Origin: Mastigias papua
Lineage: Eukaryota; Cnidaria; Scyphozoa; Rhizostomeae; Mastigiidae
Direction: 5' to 3'
Length of the DNA stretch: 64,000 bases
Assembly: GCA_964019165.1 (NCBI GenBank)
Contig: OZ025268.1
Span: 12,048,359 to 12,112,358 of the forward strand
Shown: positions 35,000 through 46,591 of the stretch, one piece after another
How positions within the stretch are numbered: position 1 is the stretch's first letter
How the letters are laid out: each line of letters begins with the position of its first letter
Position numbers and translations under genes: made by a program
The notes under the pieces: generated by a model
Seen by the model: only the letters and a program-made list of their open reading frames with translations
Told to the model about the DNA's origin: nothing
Database searches by the model: none

Positions 35000-36870
35000 T
35001 AAAACTGATTTCAGTTGTTTTCAAACTTTGTTCAACCAACTAATTTACTTGTTTCCTTCTCCAATCAAGCTCTTCAGAGTCAGCCCTTCTAATGATTGCT
35101 GAAACTGCCCCATTCTTCACTCGTCTTTTGGTTTCGAGTGCTAGTTTGATAATCTTGTTTGCCGTCTCATGTGGTGTTTCCCTCTGTATTTGTGCCACAC
35201 ATAATAATGATTCCAACAGGCTGCATGGAAATCGTTGGCTCTAAGTATGATTTTCACATGATCTACCGGTTTTGGAACATTTCACAACAGGGAATCTCCG
35301 ACTATAGAGATGGTAGGCTTATTTATTCTTCAAACCGGTTGGTTTTCCCATGGTTTTGATCTAGCTGCAGTGTAGTTTATTTCATGATTTTCATTTTTCC
35401 GCATTTCTACGGCCTCCTAATATAAATGTTTACCAGGAACTACGCTTATTTCACCCTTCGCTGTTTCCCAATTCATCGTTTCAGCAAAGTGATTGTCTTC
35501 ATTGGTGGCTGCTTTGTTCTCAAAGCTCTTTGTTGATGTTTTAGTACTTTGCCAAGTACACTTGAGGTTGGACTTTTCTCCTCCCTGAGACAGGATTCTA
35601 TCGCCTGTATGCGATAAGTGTGATGATTTACAAGGAATCCATCTCTCAGTATCTAAAACTGCATTTTCTTTCAGTGGATCAAATCTATTTGTTGTCTGTA
35701 TAGGTATTGGCTCTTTGAAAACTTGGACTGATCTTGCCGTAGTTTTAGGGATTTCCTTTTGACAAGCTTTCCACCTGTAAAGATTTTTCACCATATACAG
35801 GTTGAGCTCACGTTAGCCGCATTCGTCTGTTGATGCATTGTCTGGATGCTGTGTAACAGTTTTTTAAAACCTGGCTGACAAACTTTGTTAGCGTTATCTG
35901 TAATTTTACTAAAGTCTTGTTATCTGACAAACTTCCAAGGGTTATGACTATGGGTATCGATACCTAGTGTTCTAATGCTTTTTTCAATCATGTTTTCCTA
36001 ATCTGAGATTTTAGTTTTGTTTTCAGCCCCAAATTTTAATCTTTAATACGTTATTTTCTTTTTACAATTTTTCAGTCTTGAGCATCAGCTCAAAGTACTT
36101 TTCGTCTATTACCTTCATCCTATTGATCTTTCTTTTATCATTAGCCTGTACTTTTCCTTTAACCTAGCTTCGATTTCTCCCAATTTTCTTTCAATATCAT
36201 CCAAGTGGTTAGCTGTATAGTCTCTCTAGCAAACTAGCTCCATCGTTATCCATATCTTCTGAATCGTTATGACTCTCATCATCTTCTATTTCATCATTGC
36301 CACATATTTCTAGCTTCCCCTCTTGTTTTATCCTATCTGCCTTTTCTGTCAATTCACTTCTTAATTGTAGTATTATTTCCTCATCATTCGATACCTTACT
36401 TGCTTTTCCTTTGGCTTCATCCCCATCCACTACGAACATGCCATCATTACATGAACCGTTTCTCAGATTTTCGTTCACATCCTGCATTTCTTTATTACAA
36501 GTCATTTCCACATCACCCATAACATTTGTCACTTTTATCTTTAATGGTTCTTGGGCATCGTGCTTGGTAGCTTTTATTTTTCCTGTTTTAAGCATATAAG
36601 TCAAAGACATTCGAACTACATTTTCGTTTAGGCCCAACTGTTTAGGCCATGTGTTTTACGAAGTGATTTGCAGATCTTTGCCGACTTGGCGCGCTGTCTG
36701 TTATCATGCAGCTCTCTCATCTCAACAAAACTCAACTCTTCCATTTCTGCTTCTCCTATTATTAGTCGTGATTTACTTCTCATGTCACCTACTTCTTTTT
36801 CAAATGCAGATGCAATTCTGACGATATTCCGATACGTACACAACTTGGCTCTGGGGCACAAGGGTGCTAT
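35000..36870 (-). mobile_element. CR1/L2-like LINE: ORF1 with SGNH esterase remnant
   Basis: On the minus strand upstream of the endonuclease lie ORF1-like pieces. 36861-36628 and 36637-36209 are two frames of one helical, charged protein (RSKSRLIIGEAEMEEL; RMSLTYMLKTGKIK). 35794-35417 follows. Near 35312-35178 are ISIVGDSLL and MCGTNTEG, which are blocks I and III of an SGNH/GDSL hydrolase. ORF1 esterases are known from CR1 and L2 LINEs. Frameshifts and stops show decay. It is colinear with the endonuclease (34820-34019) and RT tail (29582-29010). Confidence 0.65.
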
Positions 36871-36959
36871 CCCTAAAAGGTTAGATACTAATATACGCTA
36901 TATAAAAGCAGGGATGCACCAAAATCATAGTACGTGCATTAAACTCATAGAGCAGTGAA

Positions 36960-38010
36960 TCACAAAACTGAATTCTGCAAATGACGACCTGACAGTTCTT
37001 ACAACGTCAGTGACTAAAATCTACCAGATGGACTAAGTATCATGACTTAATGTACGCCAGCATATTAACCATATGTACGTTGCCAAGCATGATGTCAATG
37101 GACCTTTACTATCTCCATATACTCATCAGTTGATGAAACATTCTAAAATGCGTCTTATTTGATGTAAATGATTTGCATTAATTACTATGTCAAATTTTTA
37201 TTGCTAATGGAAAATATTTCATAGATGGATAGATACATTAATAGAGAGATAAAAAGATAAAGATAGATAGATAGAAAGGTAAACTAATTACCAACCGTCA
37301 ATAAACAGACTCGGTATACCACAAAAACAGACAAAAAAGACGATGTAAACCAAGACATTATTTCAACACGATTAAAAAATGGTTACTTAACTATCACTTC
37401 TCAAAATATATTTACAGTAAAATTCAATAAACCTAAAAAATCACCAAAGAAGCAGAGTATACACAGCAATTCTACAGATGGGAAAAATGAAATACCATAG
37501 CAGAAAGCTTGACCTAAAGCTGTAGTACGTGGGGCAGATTCCAGACATAGCTATGTACTAAATACCAACAAGAAAGAACAGCAAATACATTCGTGAACAA
37601 CTGAACCTGCTCTTCATACTATTTGAACAGTGAACAACAAGACTTTCATTCTAGCTAAAACACTACTTGTAGGATTCATAAGAAGAACAAGACAGTTGCC
37701 ATAAATATCTATGGGGAAATCTTACATGGAAGCATAAATCTACTGCATACAAATGGCCATGGATAGACATATAGTAGATTGCAAATACCTAATATGGACA
37801 ACTACCACTGGATTGGTACGGTGTTCTCCTTTTTTGAACAAGAAATAGATTTCAAATGCTCAACAACTGACTCGTGTGGAAACAGGTAGGTAAGTTAATA
37901 AGCAGCAAACTGCAATGGGAACATATGTTACTTAATTACATAAATTAATGATATTAATAGATTGATGCACTATCACACTTTATTTGTCTTAAGTTCGATT
38001 TGCATATTTT
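36960..38010. other. 3' flank of the ankyrin gene, no gene recognised
   Basis: AT-rich sequence with a short (GATA)n stretch at 37219-37275. It should include the 3' UTR and polyadenylation site of the minus-strand ankyrin gene. No single poly(A) signal stands out among many AATAAA-like words. Confidence 0.35.
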
Positions 38011-38013
38011 TGT

Positions 38014-38210
38014 TTAATCATCTAAATCGTCATCACCATCAACTTCAAAATCGTCCTCACCATACAAATCATTTTTGTTCTTTGATGAAACGATCATTGT
38101 CTTCAAGGTAGTAACCAAATCTGGTCCTTGAGGTAACATTGCCAGTAGTAAATGCTTCAAGCTCTCAGCAACATCAGAACTTCCAGCACAGTTAATCACA
38201 GGCCACAGCC
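38014..38210 (-). CDS. Ankyrin gene terminal exon (C-terminal tail)
   Basis: A 197 bp coding exon, phase 1 in, acceptor CTTTTAAG, stop TAA at 38014-38016. It begins LWPVINCAGSSDVAESLKHL, continues through TTLKTMIV and ends in an acidic tail DLYGEDDFEVDGDDDLDD. The first part aligns with the helix that follows the last repeat in ANKRD28-type proteins. The acidic tail is lineage-specific as far as I can tell. Confidence 0.8.
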
Positions 38211-39398
38211 CTTAAAAGATTTGAAAGATGAAGATTTAATGATAAATATTACTAGGAACAATTTCTCTATGGAGCAATCGTCTTAAACGGAAGAATCTTC
38301 CTACTTATCGCGAAAGAAATGTGCTAAATGTATCATGCATGCACTTCATTCTGACATGGCCAACTATACAAAAAAGTCTCAAAGGAGACTTCTAATGCCA
38401 AGGGACTGGCTTTCACTAAATGGAACAAACTCAAGAAATAGCAATTTACACTCTCGTGGTTAACTTTATAGATAGTTTCTTAAGAGACATCCTTTTAAAA
38501 ACAGTGCTCATTTCACATTTCTGTAGCTGATGTGATAAAATTCTACTGTCAAGAGATTGCCATTTGAAAGATTTTGCGAGTTGTATCACTTTGAAAATCT
38601 TCATTGGTCTCATGGTCTTGTGAAACGTATAAGTTGAAAATACAGCCCTGTGCACACAACGCAAACTTACCTAGGCTCGCCCTAGGTTAGACTAATGCGG
38701 CGCAAACCCAGGTTCTGTCAACGCTGAAATCAACCAAATGTCCACTGTGGAAAGAAACTTGGGGCGAACCTGGGTTAAGAAACCTTGTCCATGCACGATG
38801 GAAATTTTAATCTCTGTACATCAAGTAAGGCATGAAACAACGGGCTATTTTATACTACCTAGCTAATTCCTAGTGGTACAATTCACGAATACTGGGATAT
38901 CTGCAAAGATGGGCCTATCGGCTGTTGACAAACATGCTTGTGCAGTGATCCGATGAGAGTTTTTCATCTGAGCACTCCATGTAATAATGTGTAACAAATT
39001 TTCGTTTTTATTGTTTCTGGGTGCAAAGTGTGTTTTCCTAGCTTTTTAGGCCTTAGATGGATAGAAAATAGGTGCTGTTCTACAAAAACTCGCTTCTATA
39101 ATAAGGATAATGATACTTTGAAATTTTTCAGTTTTCAAGAAAATTCTCTATCTGCATTTATTCCAGAGTAGTCTTCTAAAATATTCTTGAACTGCTAGAA
39201 TTGTCTAGAATATTCTTGAACTGCTAGAAGTGTCTGGAAATTTCCAGAATTATCTAGAACTTTCAAGAAAGTTTCAAAACTTTCCAGGACAATCTGGAAC
39301 AATGACTCGAACTGACATTGCAGTTTATGGTTTTACTGAGTAGGAGAATAACAAATCATAGATAACAAATCATCACAATAACAATTCATTTACTTTAG

Positions 39399-41270
39399 AT
39401 GGCACCAAAAGCTTGTCTACACTCAGCAAATGCATTCTGCTATGAGTGTGGACAATTCATAAAGACAAGAGTGAGAAAGTATTCCTTGAAAGCATGTCGC
39501 AAGTTGTGCGAGGACTACAAGACGTACTTAGGTACGCCTATCAGGGATCAAGACAAATCCTGGGTATATCATTTCACAAGCGGCTATTGCAAGAAAACTC
39601 CTGAAGGTGAGGTGAACAATTGCTGCTCACTTGGATGACAGTGTATTTCGTAGAAGTTTCATGATTAAGGTTTAGTAGAGTTTAAGCAGTTACAAACAAC
39701 AAAATTTTTACATATGTCAGCGTACTATATGAAAATATGTTCTATGTTAATATTATACCCTATATTGAAGTAATGTGTAAAATTTCCTGCTTTAACATTC
39801 ATACAGTCAATTATATCTGCTGTGCTACAGGTTGGTAAAGGGGAGAAGAGACAGTCACAAAGTTAGCTATCCAACGAATTTGGAGGCAACCGACTGACAC
39901 TCAAGCAACTGCTACTTTTGCATAGAGGATTCTACCAAACGTCGCACTGGCAAGAACGCTCCTCAGATCGTTTATCCAGACATTCCTTCTTCTTCTATCG
40001 TTCCAGAACCACATTACCCCAAGCTGCCTGTTCGCACTTTAACAAAGAGGGATGAATCCTCTTCAGGAGACAGCAACAAGTCAAACACCAAGGAGGATAT
40101 TAGAGATCCAGATTATAGTTTCATAGATAGGGTTGAGGAGAGAAGGCCATACTACCTAATCAGAAAGACATGAACGATCTGATCTGAGACCTTGGCCTTG
40201 CCAAGTCAAATGCTGAGTTTCAGACATCCAGGCTGAAGCAGTGAAACTTGTTAGATGAAAGCGTGCACGTCACAGATCAGAGAAAGTGACATGAAACATT
40301 TTCCAGTGTCTTCAGTCGGCAAGATGGTGGTCGGTCTATTTGATGCTATGGGTATCACCTGCAACCCGGCTGAATGGCGCCTCTTCATAGATAGTTCATC
40401 TTGGAGTCTCAAAGCTGTGCTGCTTCATAACGCAAACAGCTACCCGTCTCTCCCTATGACTTGCTCTGTGCATCTCAAAGAGGACTAGACCAGAGTCAAG
40501 ATGTTGCTGAATGCTTTGAAGTATGATGAATATGGCTAAGAAGTCATCAGAGAATTCAAAATGGTGTCATTCCTAATGGGTATTCAAGGTGATTTCAAAT
40601 AAATTCCATGCTTTCTTTGCTTCTTGGATAGCCGTGACAATATGGCGCACTATCATAGAAAGGTCAGGCTACAATGGACCGAGTTCTCTGTGGGGGGAGA
40701 GTAACATTAAGTGCGAGCCGTTGATAGAGCCGTAGAAGGTATTAATGCTACCACCTCATATCAAGTTGGGCCTCATCAAGCAATTTGTCACTGCTCTTGA
40801 CAAGGAGTCAGTCGCTTTCAAGTACCTCCAAGATCTTTTCCTAACCTGTCCGACGCATAGGTCAAGGCTGGTATTTTCATCGGACCACAGATCAAGAAGA
40901 TCATAGAATGAGACAGGTTTGCCAAGCTACTGAGCAGAACAGAGAAAGCGGCTTGGAACAGTTTCGTTGCAGTTGTTCATGGATTGCTGGGTAATCATAA
41001 GACTGAAAACTATGTGCAGTTGGTTCACACTCTCATAAAGATTTACGCCAAAGTAGGATGCATAATGTCTCTCAGAATCAAATTCAAGGAGAACATGGGA
41101 GCTTATTCAGAGGAGCAAGGCAGGCGCTTTCATCAAAACATATAGGACTTTGAATATCATTACCAAGGGCAGTACAATGAAAACAAGATGGGGGACTACA
41201 TTTGTAGGCTGCTTAGAGAAAGCGATTTGCAGTTAACTTGCAAATCTAGAAAACATATTCATTTCTGAAC
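39399..41270 (+). pseudogene. Decayed member of an orphan multicopy invertebrate family
   Basis: Broken plus-strand frames follow one long protein. The N-terminal part is MAPKACLHSANAFCYECGQF with two Cys pairs and a KACRKLCEDYKTYLGTPIRD segment (zinc-binding look, 39399-39640). A low-complexity linker then leads to DMNDLI.DLGLAKSNAEF, then AEWRLFIDSSSWSLKAVLLH (40370-40440), VKMLLNALKYDEYG, FKMVSFLMGIQGDFK, PCFLCFLDSRDN, VKAGIFIGPQIKKI, TEKAAWNSFVAVVHGLLGNH, KENMGAYSEEQGRRFHQ and a final GDYICRLLRESDLQ. I know this arrangement only as an uncharacterised protein present in many copies in hydrozoan, mollusc and insect genomes. More than ten stops or frameshifts. Function unknown. Confidence 0.7.
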
Positions 41271-41639
41271 CTCCTCCAGTGATTTTTGACTCTCTTTATT
41301 TATCTACCATGCATATCTTGTTTTTATCAGAACGCACTGATGAAAATATAAAATTTGTTTGTTTTCTCTCAATAAAAATGAAGTCTTTCTGGGCAGTGGT
41401 CATAAAATTAAAGTTTAAACTGAATGTATTCGTTTTCCTGAGGCTTTAGACATAAGGAGTCGATATATCACACTGAGAAGCTAGGAACAAAAATTGTGCT
41501 ACATAATGTAATCGGCATTTTTGTATGAATTTTCAGTTATACACTTGCACAATCAGCCACAAGCAAGCAGGCTGGGCATGGGGCACACTAATCTACTGTA
41601 AGGTGACAAATTCATCGTTTGTCATGAGTCAAGTGTCAA

Positions 41640-42552
41640 ACTAACCTAGTTTAGCCCCAGGTTTGTATCCACACTATATTTCTCAATACTAATCTGGGGA
41701 GAACCTAGAGCCGCGTCCACACTATACAAACACTAGCCTGGGTTCGCCCTAGGTTTCAGCTAACCCAAGATAGATTTTCACAGTGTGGACACAATTAACC
41801 TAGGTTTGCCCCGGATTAGTCTAACCCAACTTCGTAGGTGGGTTCAACCTAAGTTCGTCCCTGGCTAGTATTCAAAAGCGTAGCGTGGACACAAACCTGG
41901 GTCAAACCTGGGTAAGTTTCACATTTGACGCATGACAAAAAATGGGTTTATCAATTTAACCGTCACTGACGATTAGTTTTCTGCTTGCACAGCCTAACCG
42001 CGTGTGAATGATCATTTACCTATATGTTTGAAAAGTCATGCAAAACTGCCAATCATGAATTGACAATTGACAGTGCACAGATGAAAAAGGTCAACTTCCA
42101 TTGGATCACTATCCAAGTGTGTTGTTCAAAAAAGGGCCGAGCCTCTCATCATTACAGATATCGTCATAATCATGAATTTTAGTACAAGGACTAAACTAAA
42201 CAGTATAAAGTATGCGGTAAGAGCTGTTTCACGCCATAATTGATGTACACAGAATAACATATCTACAGCGCATGCACAGAAGTTCTCTTAACCGAAGTTC
42301 GTTCTAATTTTCTGTCCATACTATACATTGGCTGATTCCAGCGTGGACAAAAGCTGGGTTCGGCCTGAGTTAGATTAATTTGGGGTGAACCTAGGCTAGT
42401 TTGTGTAGTATGGACAGGGTTTAGGTCGAGCCCAGATATGAAGCTGAGTTAAACAAACCCGGGGTGAGTTGTGCACACACTGCCAAAATCTAACCTGGAC
42501 TAGCTCAAACCAGGGCGAACCTAGGCTAGTATGCGTAGTGTGAACACGTCTC
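41640..42552. repeat. Cluster of CCTAGGTT / GTGTGGACA inverted repeats
   Basis: Many palindromic CCTAGGTT-type words (CCTAGGTTT, AACCTAGGTT, CCTGGGTT) alternate with GTCCACACTAT or AGTGTGGACA. Outer units at 41706 and 42552 are inverted copies of each other over about 45 bp, consistent with a fold-back or MITE of about 0.85 kb. The left-hand cluster at 38645-38800 has the same words. Confidence 0.75.
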
Positions 42553-43023
42553 AATTTGTGAATAATAAGCCCATTCCTTGTGCTTAGCAAAATATTGTAT
42601 ACCTTAATCCTGTCTTTGTGGCTACAGATAATTCTGCACGTGCTTCAGGTTAGGGTTCAGCAAGACAGTCGTCAAAGTAGGAGAGGGGAAAAGGTTGAGA
42701 ACTTGAAGGAAGAAATACCTGGAGGCTAAAGGCCCTATAAGTCTAATTATTATCGAAACTAACACTGCCTATGGGTACGAAGGCAAGTAGAAGGTACGTT
42801 GCTGTATCCCTCTATACAACACTATGTGTTGATGAAATTCCATCAGGTCTACCAAAATTATGAGAGGATTATGACATGCTAATAAATTGAAGTTACTATC
42901 AGACAATTTAGACCCAGCTACTGATAATAAGAGGATTATCATTTGTGCATTTGCTAGATTGTGTAACCACTTAGTCATGTGTCTTCAATAAGCAGTTTTT
43001 CCACTTGTCTAGGTAAATAGTTA

Positions 43024-44490
43024 ATGTGTGATAAGTTCACTTTCGCAATTTCCAACGTTTTCCCTATACCCCGAAAAAGGGACAAATCTGGCCCTTCGAA
43101 CTATCGCCAAATCGCAATCACTTCACTCATCTCTAAGACTACGGAGACTATCATCACCAAACAACTGCTTGACTTCCTTGAAACAAACAACCTTCTTTCT
43201 GATCACCAGTATGGCTTTCGACAAGCCAGATCTACTGGTGACCTTCTAGCTTACGTTGTTCATAATTGGTCCTCTGCTCTAGAATCCTATCGTGAGAGCA
43301 GATTGATTTCTCTTGATATCTCCAAAGCCTTTGATCATGTCTGGCACAAAGGTCTCCTTGCTAAACTGCCAATGTTTGGTCTGCACAACACTCTCATTAA
43401 ATGGATTGCTAGCTTTCTTTCTGGCATATTAATTGTAATTAGGGTCGATGGCTTCCTCTCTGACTCTCAATCTATCAACTCTGATGTACCTCAGGGCTGT
43501 GTTATCTTGCCTGTTCTATTCATCCTCTTCATAAACGACCTACTTTTCTCTACATCTTCAAGCATTTACTCTTTCGTTGATGATACTTATCTAAGTTCAT
43601 CTTTTTCATCTAATCAACAAAACCTGTCCTACTCCAATGTTTCATCCTATCATAACACCTCAGCTTCACTTCTCACACATGACTTGTCAACCAAAGAGAT
43701 GTGCGGGTAATGAAAACCGTGCTAAGCTTACTCAAGGAAAGACGACACATGTTCTTATTGCACGTAAACGTCACAAAGACCCCCCTGTATTCATGAGTGG
43801 CCATGAACTGGACATGTCGTCTTCTTTCACTTAGCTTGGTCTTTCAGTGTCATCTAATCTTTCTTGGAAAACCCACATCCACTCCACTGCTAAACATGCA
43901 TCTCAGAAACTTGGCTTCCTCTCTAGAACCCGTGGCTTTTTCTCTCCTTCTCAACTACTGACTATATACAAATCTCAGATTCGTCCTTCTCTGGAGTACA
44001 GCCCCCATGTTTGGGGTGGTGCTCCCAGGTCTTCTCTACATCTTCTTGACAAAGTCCAATCCAAAGCCATTCGTCTCATAAATAATCCAAGTCTCACCAA
44101 ATCTCTCCAACCTCTCTCTCAACGTCGTCTGATTGCAGATCTGCCCATTGTCTATAGATTTTTTCATGGACATTGCTCACTAGAAATCAAGAAATATTAT
44201 TCCTGGTCCCCTGAGGCATGTTCCACCCAACAGAAGCTCTACTCAATCCCACCCCTCCCAAGTCATACTATCTAATCCACGAATTCTTTCCCACAAATCT
44301 TCTTTCATTCCAAGAACCTGTCAACTTTGGAACACCTTACCTTCCACTTCCTTTCCTGAATCCTACAACTTATCTTGCCTCAAATCTACCATCAACAAAC
44401 CGGATCTCATCTCCCTATCTACTTAACTTTCCCTTTGTCGGGTCGTTGGTGTAGGCTCTATTGGCCTTTCCCTGACATTTCTTACTAAAA
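43024..44490 (+). mobile_element. Jockey-group LINE, copy 3
   Basis: Plus-strand relative of copies 1 and 2, truncated at the 5' side within the RT (starts at NVFPIPRKRDKSGPSNYRQI). Motif A is SLDISKAFDHVWHKG, motif B DVPQGCVILPVLF (Gly kept), motif C SFVDDTYLSSSF (FADD changed to FVDD). A frameshift near 43700 and a stop at 43831 break the ORF before the thumb (43847-44275). It ends in GGCTCTATTGGCCTTTCCCT, the shared 3' UTR. It lies in an ankyrin-gene intron, antisense to the gene. Confidence 0.88.
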
Positions 44491-44585
44491 AAGAAATGAT
44501 AATACATATTTGGGCTGTGACAAACTTTTGAACTCTAACAAATGCATACATTTTAAGATACTGAAATACCAGTAAGTAAGCTCAC

Positions 44586-44677
44586 CGTTTTTGTCACATA
44601 AGAGGACATTTGCCCCTTTGCTGATAAGACCACTAACAACTCTCGATAACCCATTCCTCGCAGCAATATGTAAAGCA
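44586..44677 (-). CDS. Ankyrin gene exon (last full repeat)
   Basis: A 92 bp exon, phase 2 in and phase 1 out, between TTATTTCTAG and the donor GTGAGC. It encodes ALHIAARNGLSRVVSGLISK then GANVLLCDKN, a canonical ankyrin repeat. The 3' end of LINE copy 3 lies about 100 bases past its donor. Confidence 0.88.
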
Positions 44678-44759
44678 CTAGAAATAAATGAAAGGAAAAT
44701 TAAGATGCAGGGCAAATATGCAATTAGCTAGTTAATAACATCCCCCAAATACCTTGCAA

Positions 44760-45660
44760 GTTTGCATTGTATAAAAAAACGTAAGTAGCAGAGCGCAATT
44801 CAAGTATGTTATTTAGTGACGTCAATCATTGCCAGATACCTAGAGTGTGACACGTGGCAAAATCTACTACATTGTGAATTCAACTTCACTAACTTTCTTA
44901 TCTAACATCAAGAGAGTGAACGACGGACCAACAAATATAGCGAGGGGCAAAAGAAGTTGCCAAAGATATTGACCGTACAAATACGTTGAAGAAGAAATGT
45001 CCATTGACGAACTAAATGAGAATCTCTTTTAAAACTAGTTAAGTAGATATTACCATCGCATCATCTACTAGTCTTTAATCTGATTTTATTAACGGGAAAG
45101 CTCTGAAACCTTTAATCGGTATGCTTGCATGGATGCAGAGGTGTAGCGACTGGTAGTACTGGAGTGTCATGCCCCTTATATTATAAAAGAATTGCAAAAT
45201 TAGGGTAAATTTTCAGAACTACAGCATATTATCCTTAATTTATCATATTGGAAAAGCTTTCTTCACTATTAAACATAAAGGCTACCGCTAAAATATTCAT
45301 TTTGAGCCGAAACGTGAACAATCTTGTATACTAAAGCTTTCATCGACTTTAACTGAAGTGGCACGTAGATTGTGTTGAGAAAATTCTGACAAAAAAGTGT
45401 TGACACCCCCTACTAACACTTGAATATCGAGACGTCTCTGCATGAATAATACAAAATCCAGCGTCTGCAGTACAGCCTCAAGAAGTAATGTAAAACTCAG
45501 ACAAATGAGTATGAACATCAAGTGGATAAACAAACGTCAGACTCCAAATCGGTATGTCCAGTACAATATAAGAAAGAATGCATGCACTTTATTGGGCGGG
45601 GTCTATAACAAAAGTCTCTGAATTAACTTTCCTTAAAAGAACTTAGCATGAAACTTGGAA
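44760..45660. other. Intronic sequence, no gene recognised
   Basis: AT-rich intron of the ankyrin gene. A hAT-like MITE fragment may lie at 45135-45180 (GCAGAGGTGTAGCGACTGG), unpaired. Confidence 0.3.
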
Positions 45661-45738
45661 TAATATTTTCAATTGTGAAAAGTCTGTTGGTACTACAGAA
45701 CTTCACTATAGCACAAAAAAGCGGGAACATTCTTTTAG

Positions 45739-45779
45739 CATACTGAAAGCTTTTTTCGTCCGATACTCGTCAGAGTATG
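45739..45779 (-). ncRNA. Hammerhead ribozyme-like motif (PLE dimer 1, left arm)
   Basis: Read on the minus strand: stem I strand CATACT, core CTGACGA, short stem-loop II GTATCGGAC, core GAAA, a three-base-pair stem III (AAA/TTT), cleavage base C, stem I strand AGTATG. Hammerhead ribozymes with a very short stem III are known from PLE ends. Stem II is weak, so activity is uncertain. Confidence 0.65.
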
Positions 45780-46550
45780 AAACGTCGGATAACGACCGAA
45801 AGGTGAACCGAAATATATAGCCAGATGCGGGTGCACGTGATATGATGAATAATGCGTCTATTTGGCCCTATGATTGGCCAAATAGCAACTATTCACCATT
45901 GTTTACTTGGAGAGTCCATGTGAAAAAATGAACCCTTTTTGTTTACACAAGACTGGGTTTTGAGTCTTAATGTAAACTGATTCCAAAACACCTAAATAAA
46001 AGGACGATCTTGCTTGCCCAATGATCCGAAAATTATGGTCTGTATATGTTTTGGCGCATTCTGGATTTGTAATAAGATGCTGTCCTATGGCCGAATCACT
46101 TTTCATTTTAGAATTAGACTTTTTACACATACGAGGTGGCTGTTCTCTTGTTGTAGTGTTTTTCGTCCTGACGCTATTACAAGAGAACAGCCACCTTGTA
46201 TGTGTAAAAAGTCTAATTCTAAACTGAAAAGTGATTCGGCCATAGGACAGCATCTTATTACAAATCCAGAATGCGCCAAAACATATACAGACCATAATTT
46301 TCGGATCATTGGGCAAGCAAGATCGTCCTTTTATTTAGGTGTTTTGGAATCAGTTTACATTAAGACTCAAAACCCAGTCTTGTGTAAACAAAAAGGGTTC
46401 GTTTTTTCACATGGACTCTCCAAGTAAACAATGGTGAATAGGTGCTAATTGGCCAATCATAGGGCCAAATAGACGCATTATTCATCATATCACGTGCACC
46501 CGCATCTGGCTATATATTTCGGTTCACCTTTCGGTCGTTATCCGACGTTT

Positions 46551-46591
46551 CATACTCTGACGAGTATCGGACGAAAAAAGCTTTCAGTATG
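46551..46591 (+). ncRNA. Hammerhead ribozyme-like motif (PLE dimer 1, right arm)
   Basis: Mirror copy of the motif at 45739-45779: CATACT, CTGACGA, GTATCGGAC, GAAA, AAAGCTTTC, AGTATG. Cleavage is predicted after the C at 46585. Confidence 0.65.

Larger units (their letters stand above)
38648..42552 (+). mobile_element. Candidate large DNA transposon with orphan gene remnant
   Basis: Both ends carry the same imperfect inverted sequence. The left reads GTGCACACAACGCAAACTTA then CCTAGGCTCGCCCTAGGTT. The right, reverse-complemented, reads GTTCACACTACGCATACTAG then CCTAGGTTCGCCCTGGTTT. Between them lies the orphan-family pseudogene (39399-41270). Further copies of the terminal motif (GCGTCCACACTATACA at 41710; AACCTAGGTT palindromes) crowd the right 900 bp, so this may be several nested MITEs instead of one element. 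No target duplication was identified. The element call is an inference from symmetry. Confidence 0.45.

Noticed and set aside
46014..46427. The frames in the first PLE dimer as two separate host genes
   Set aside because: They are mirror images within a palindrome with target duplications. Their first residues come from reading through the hairpin centre.
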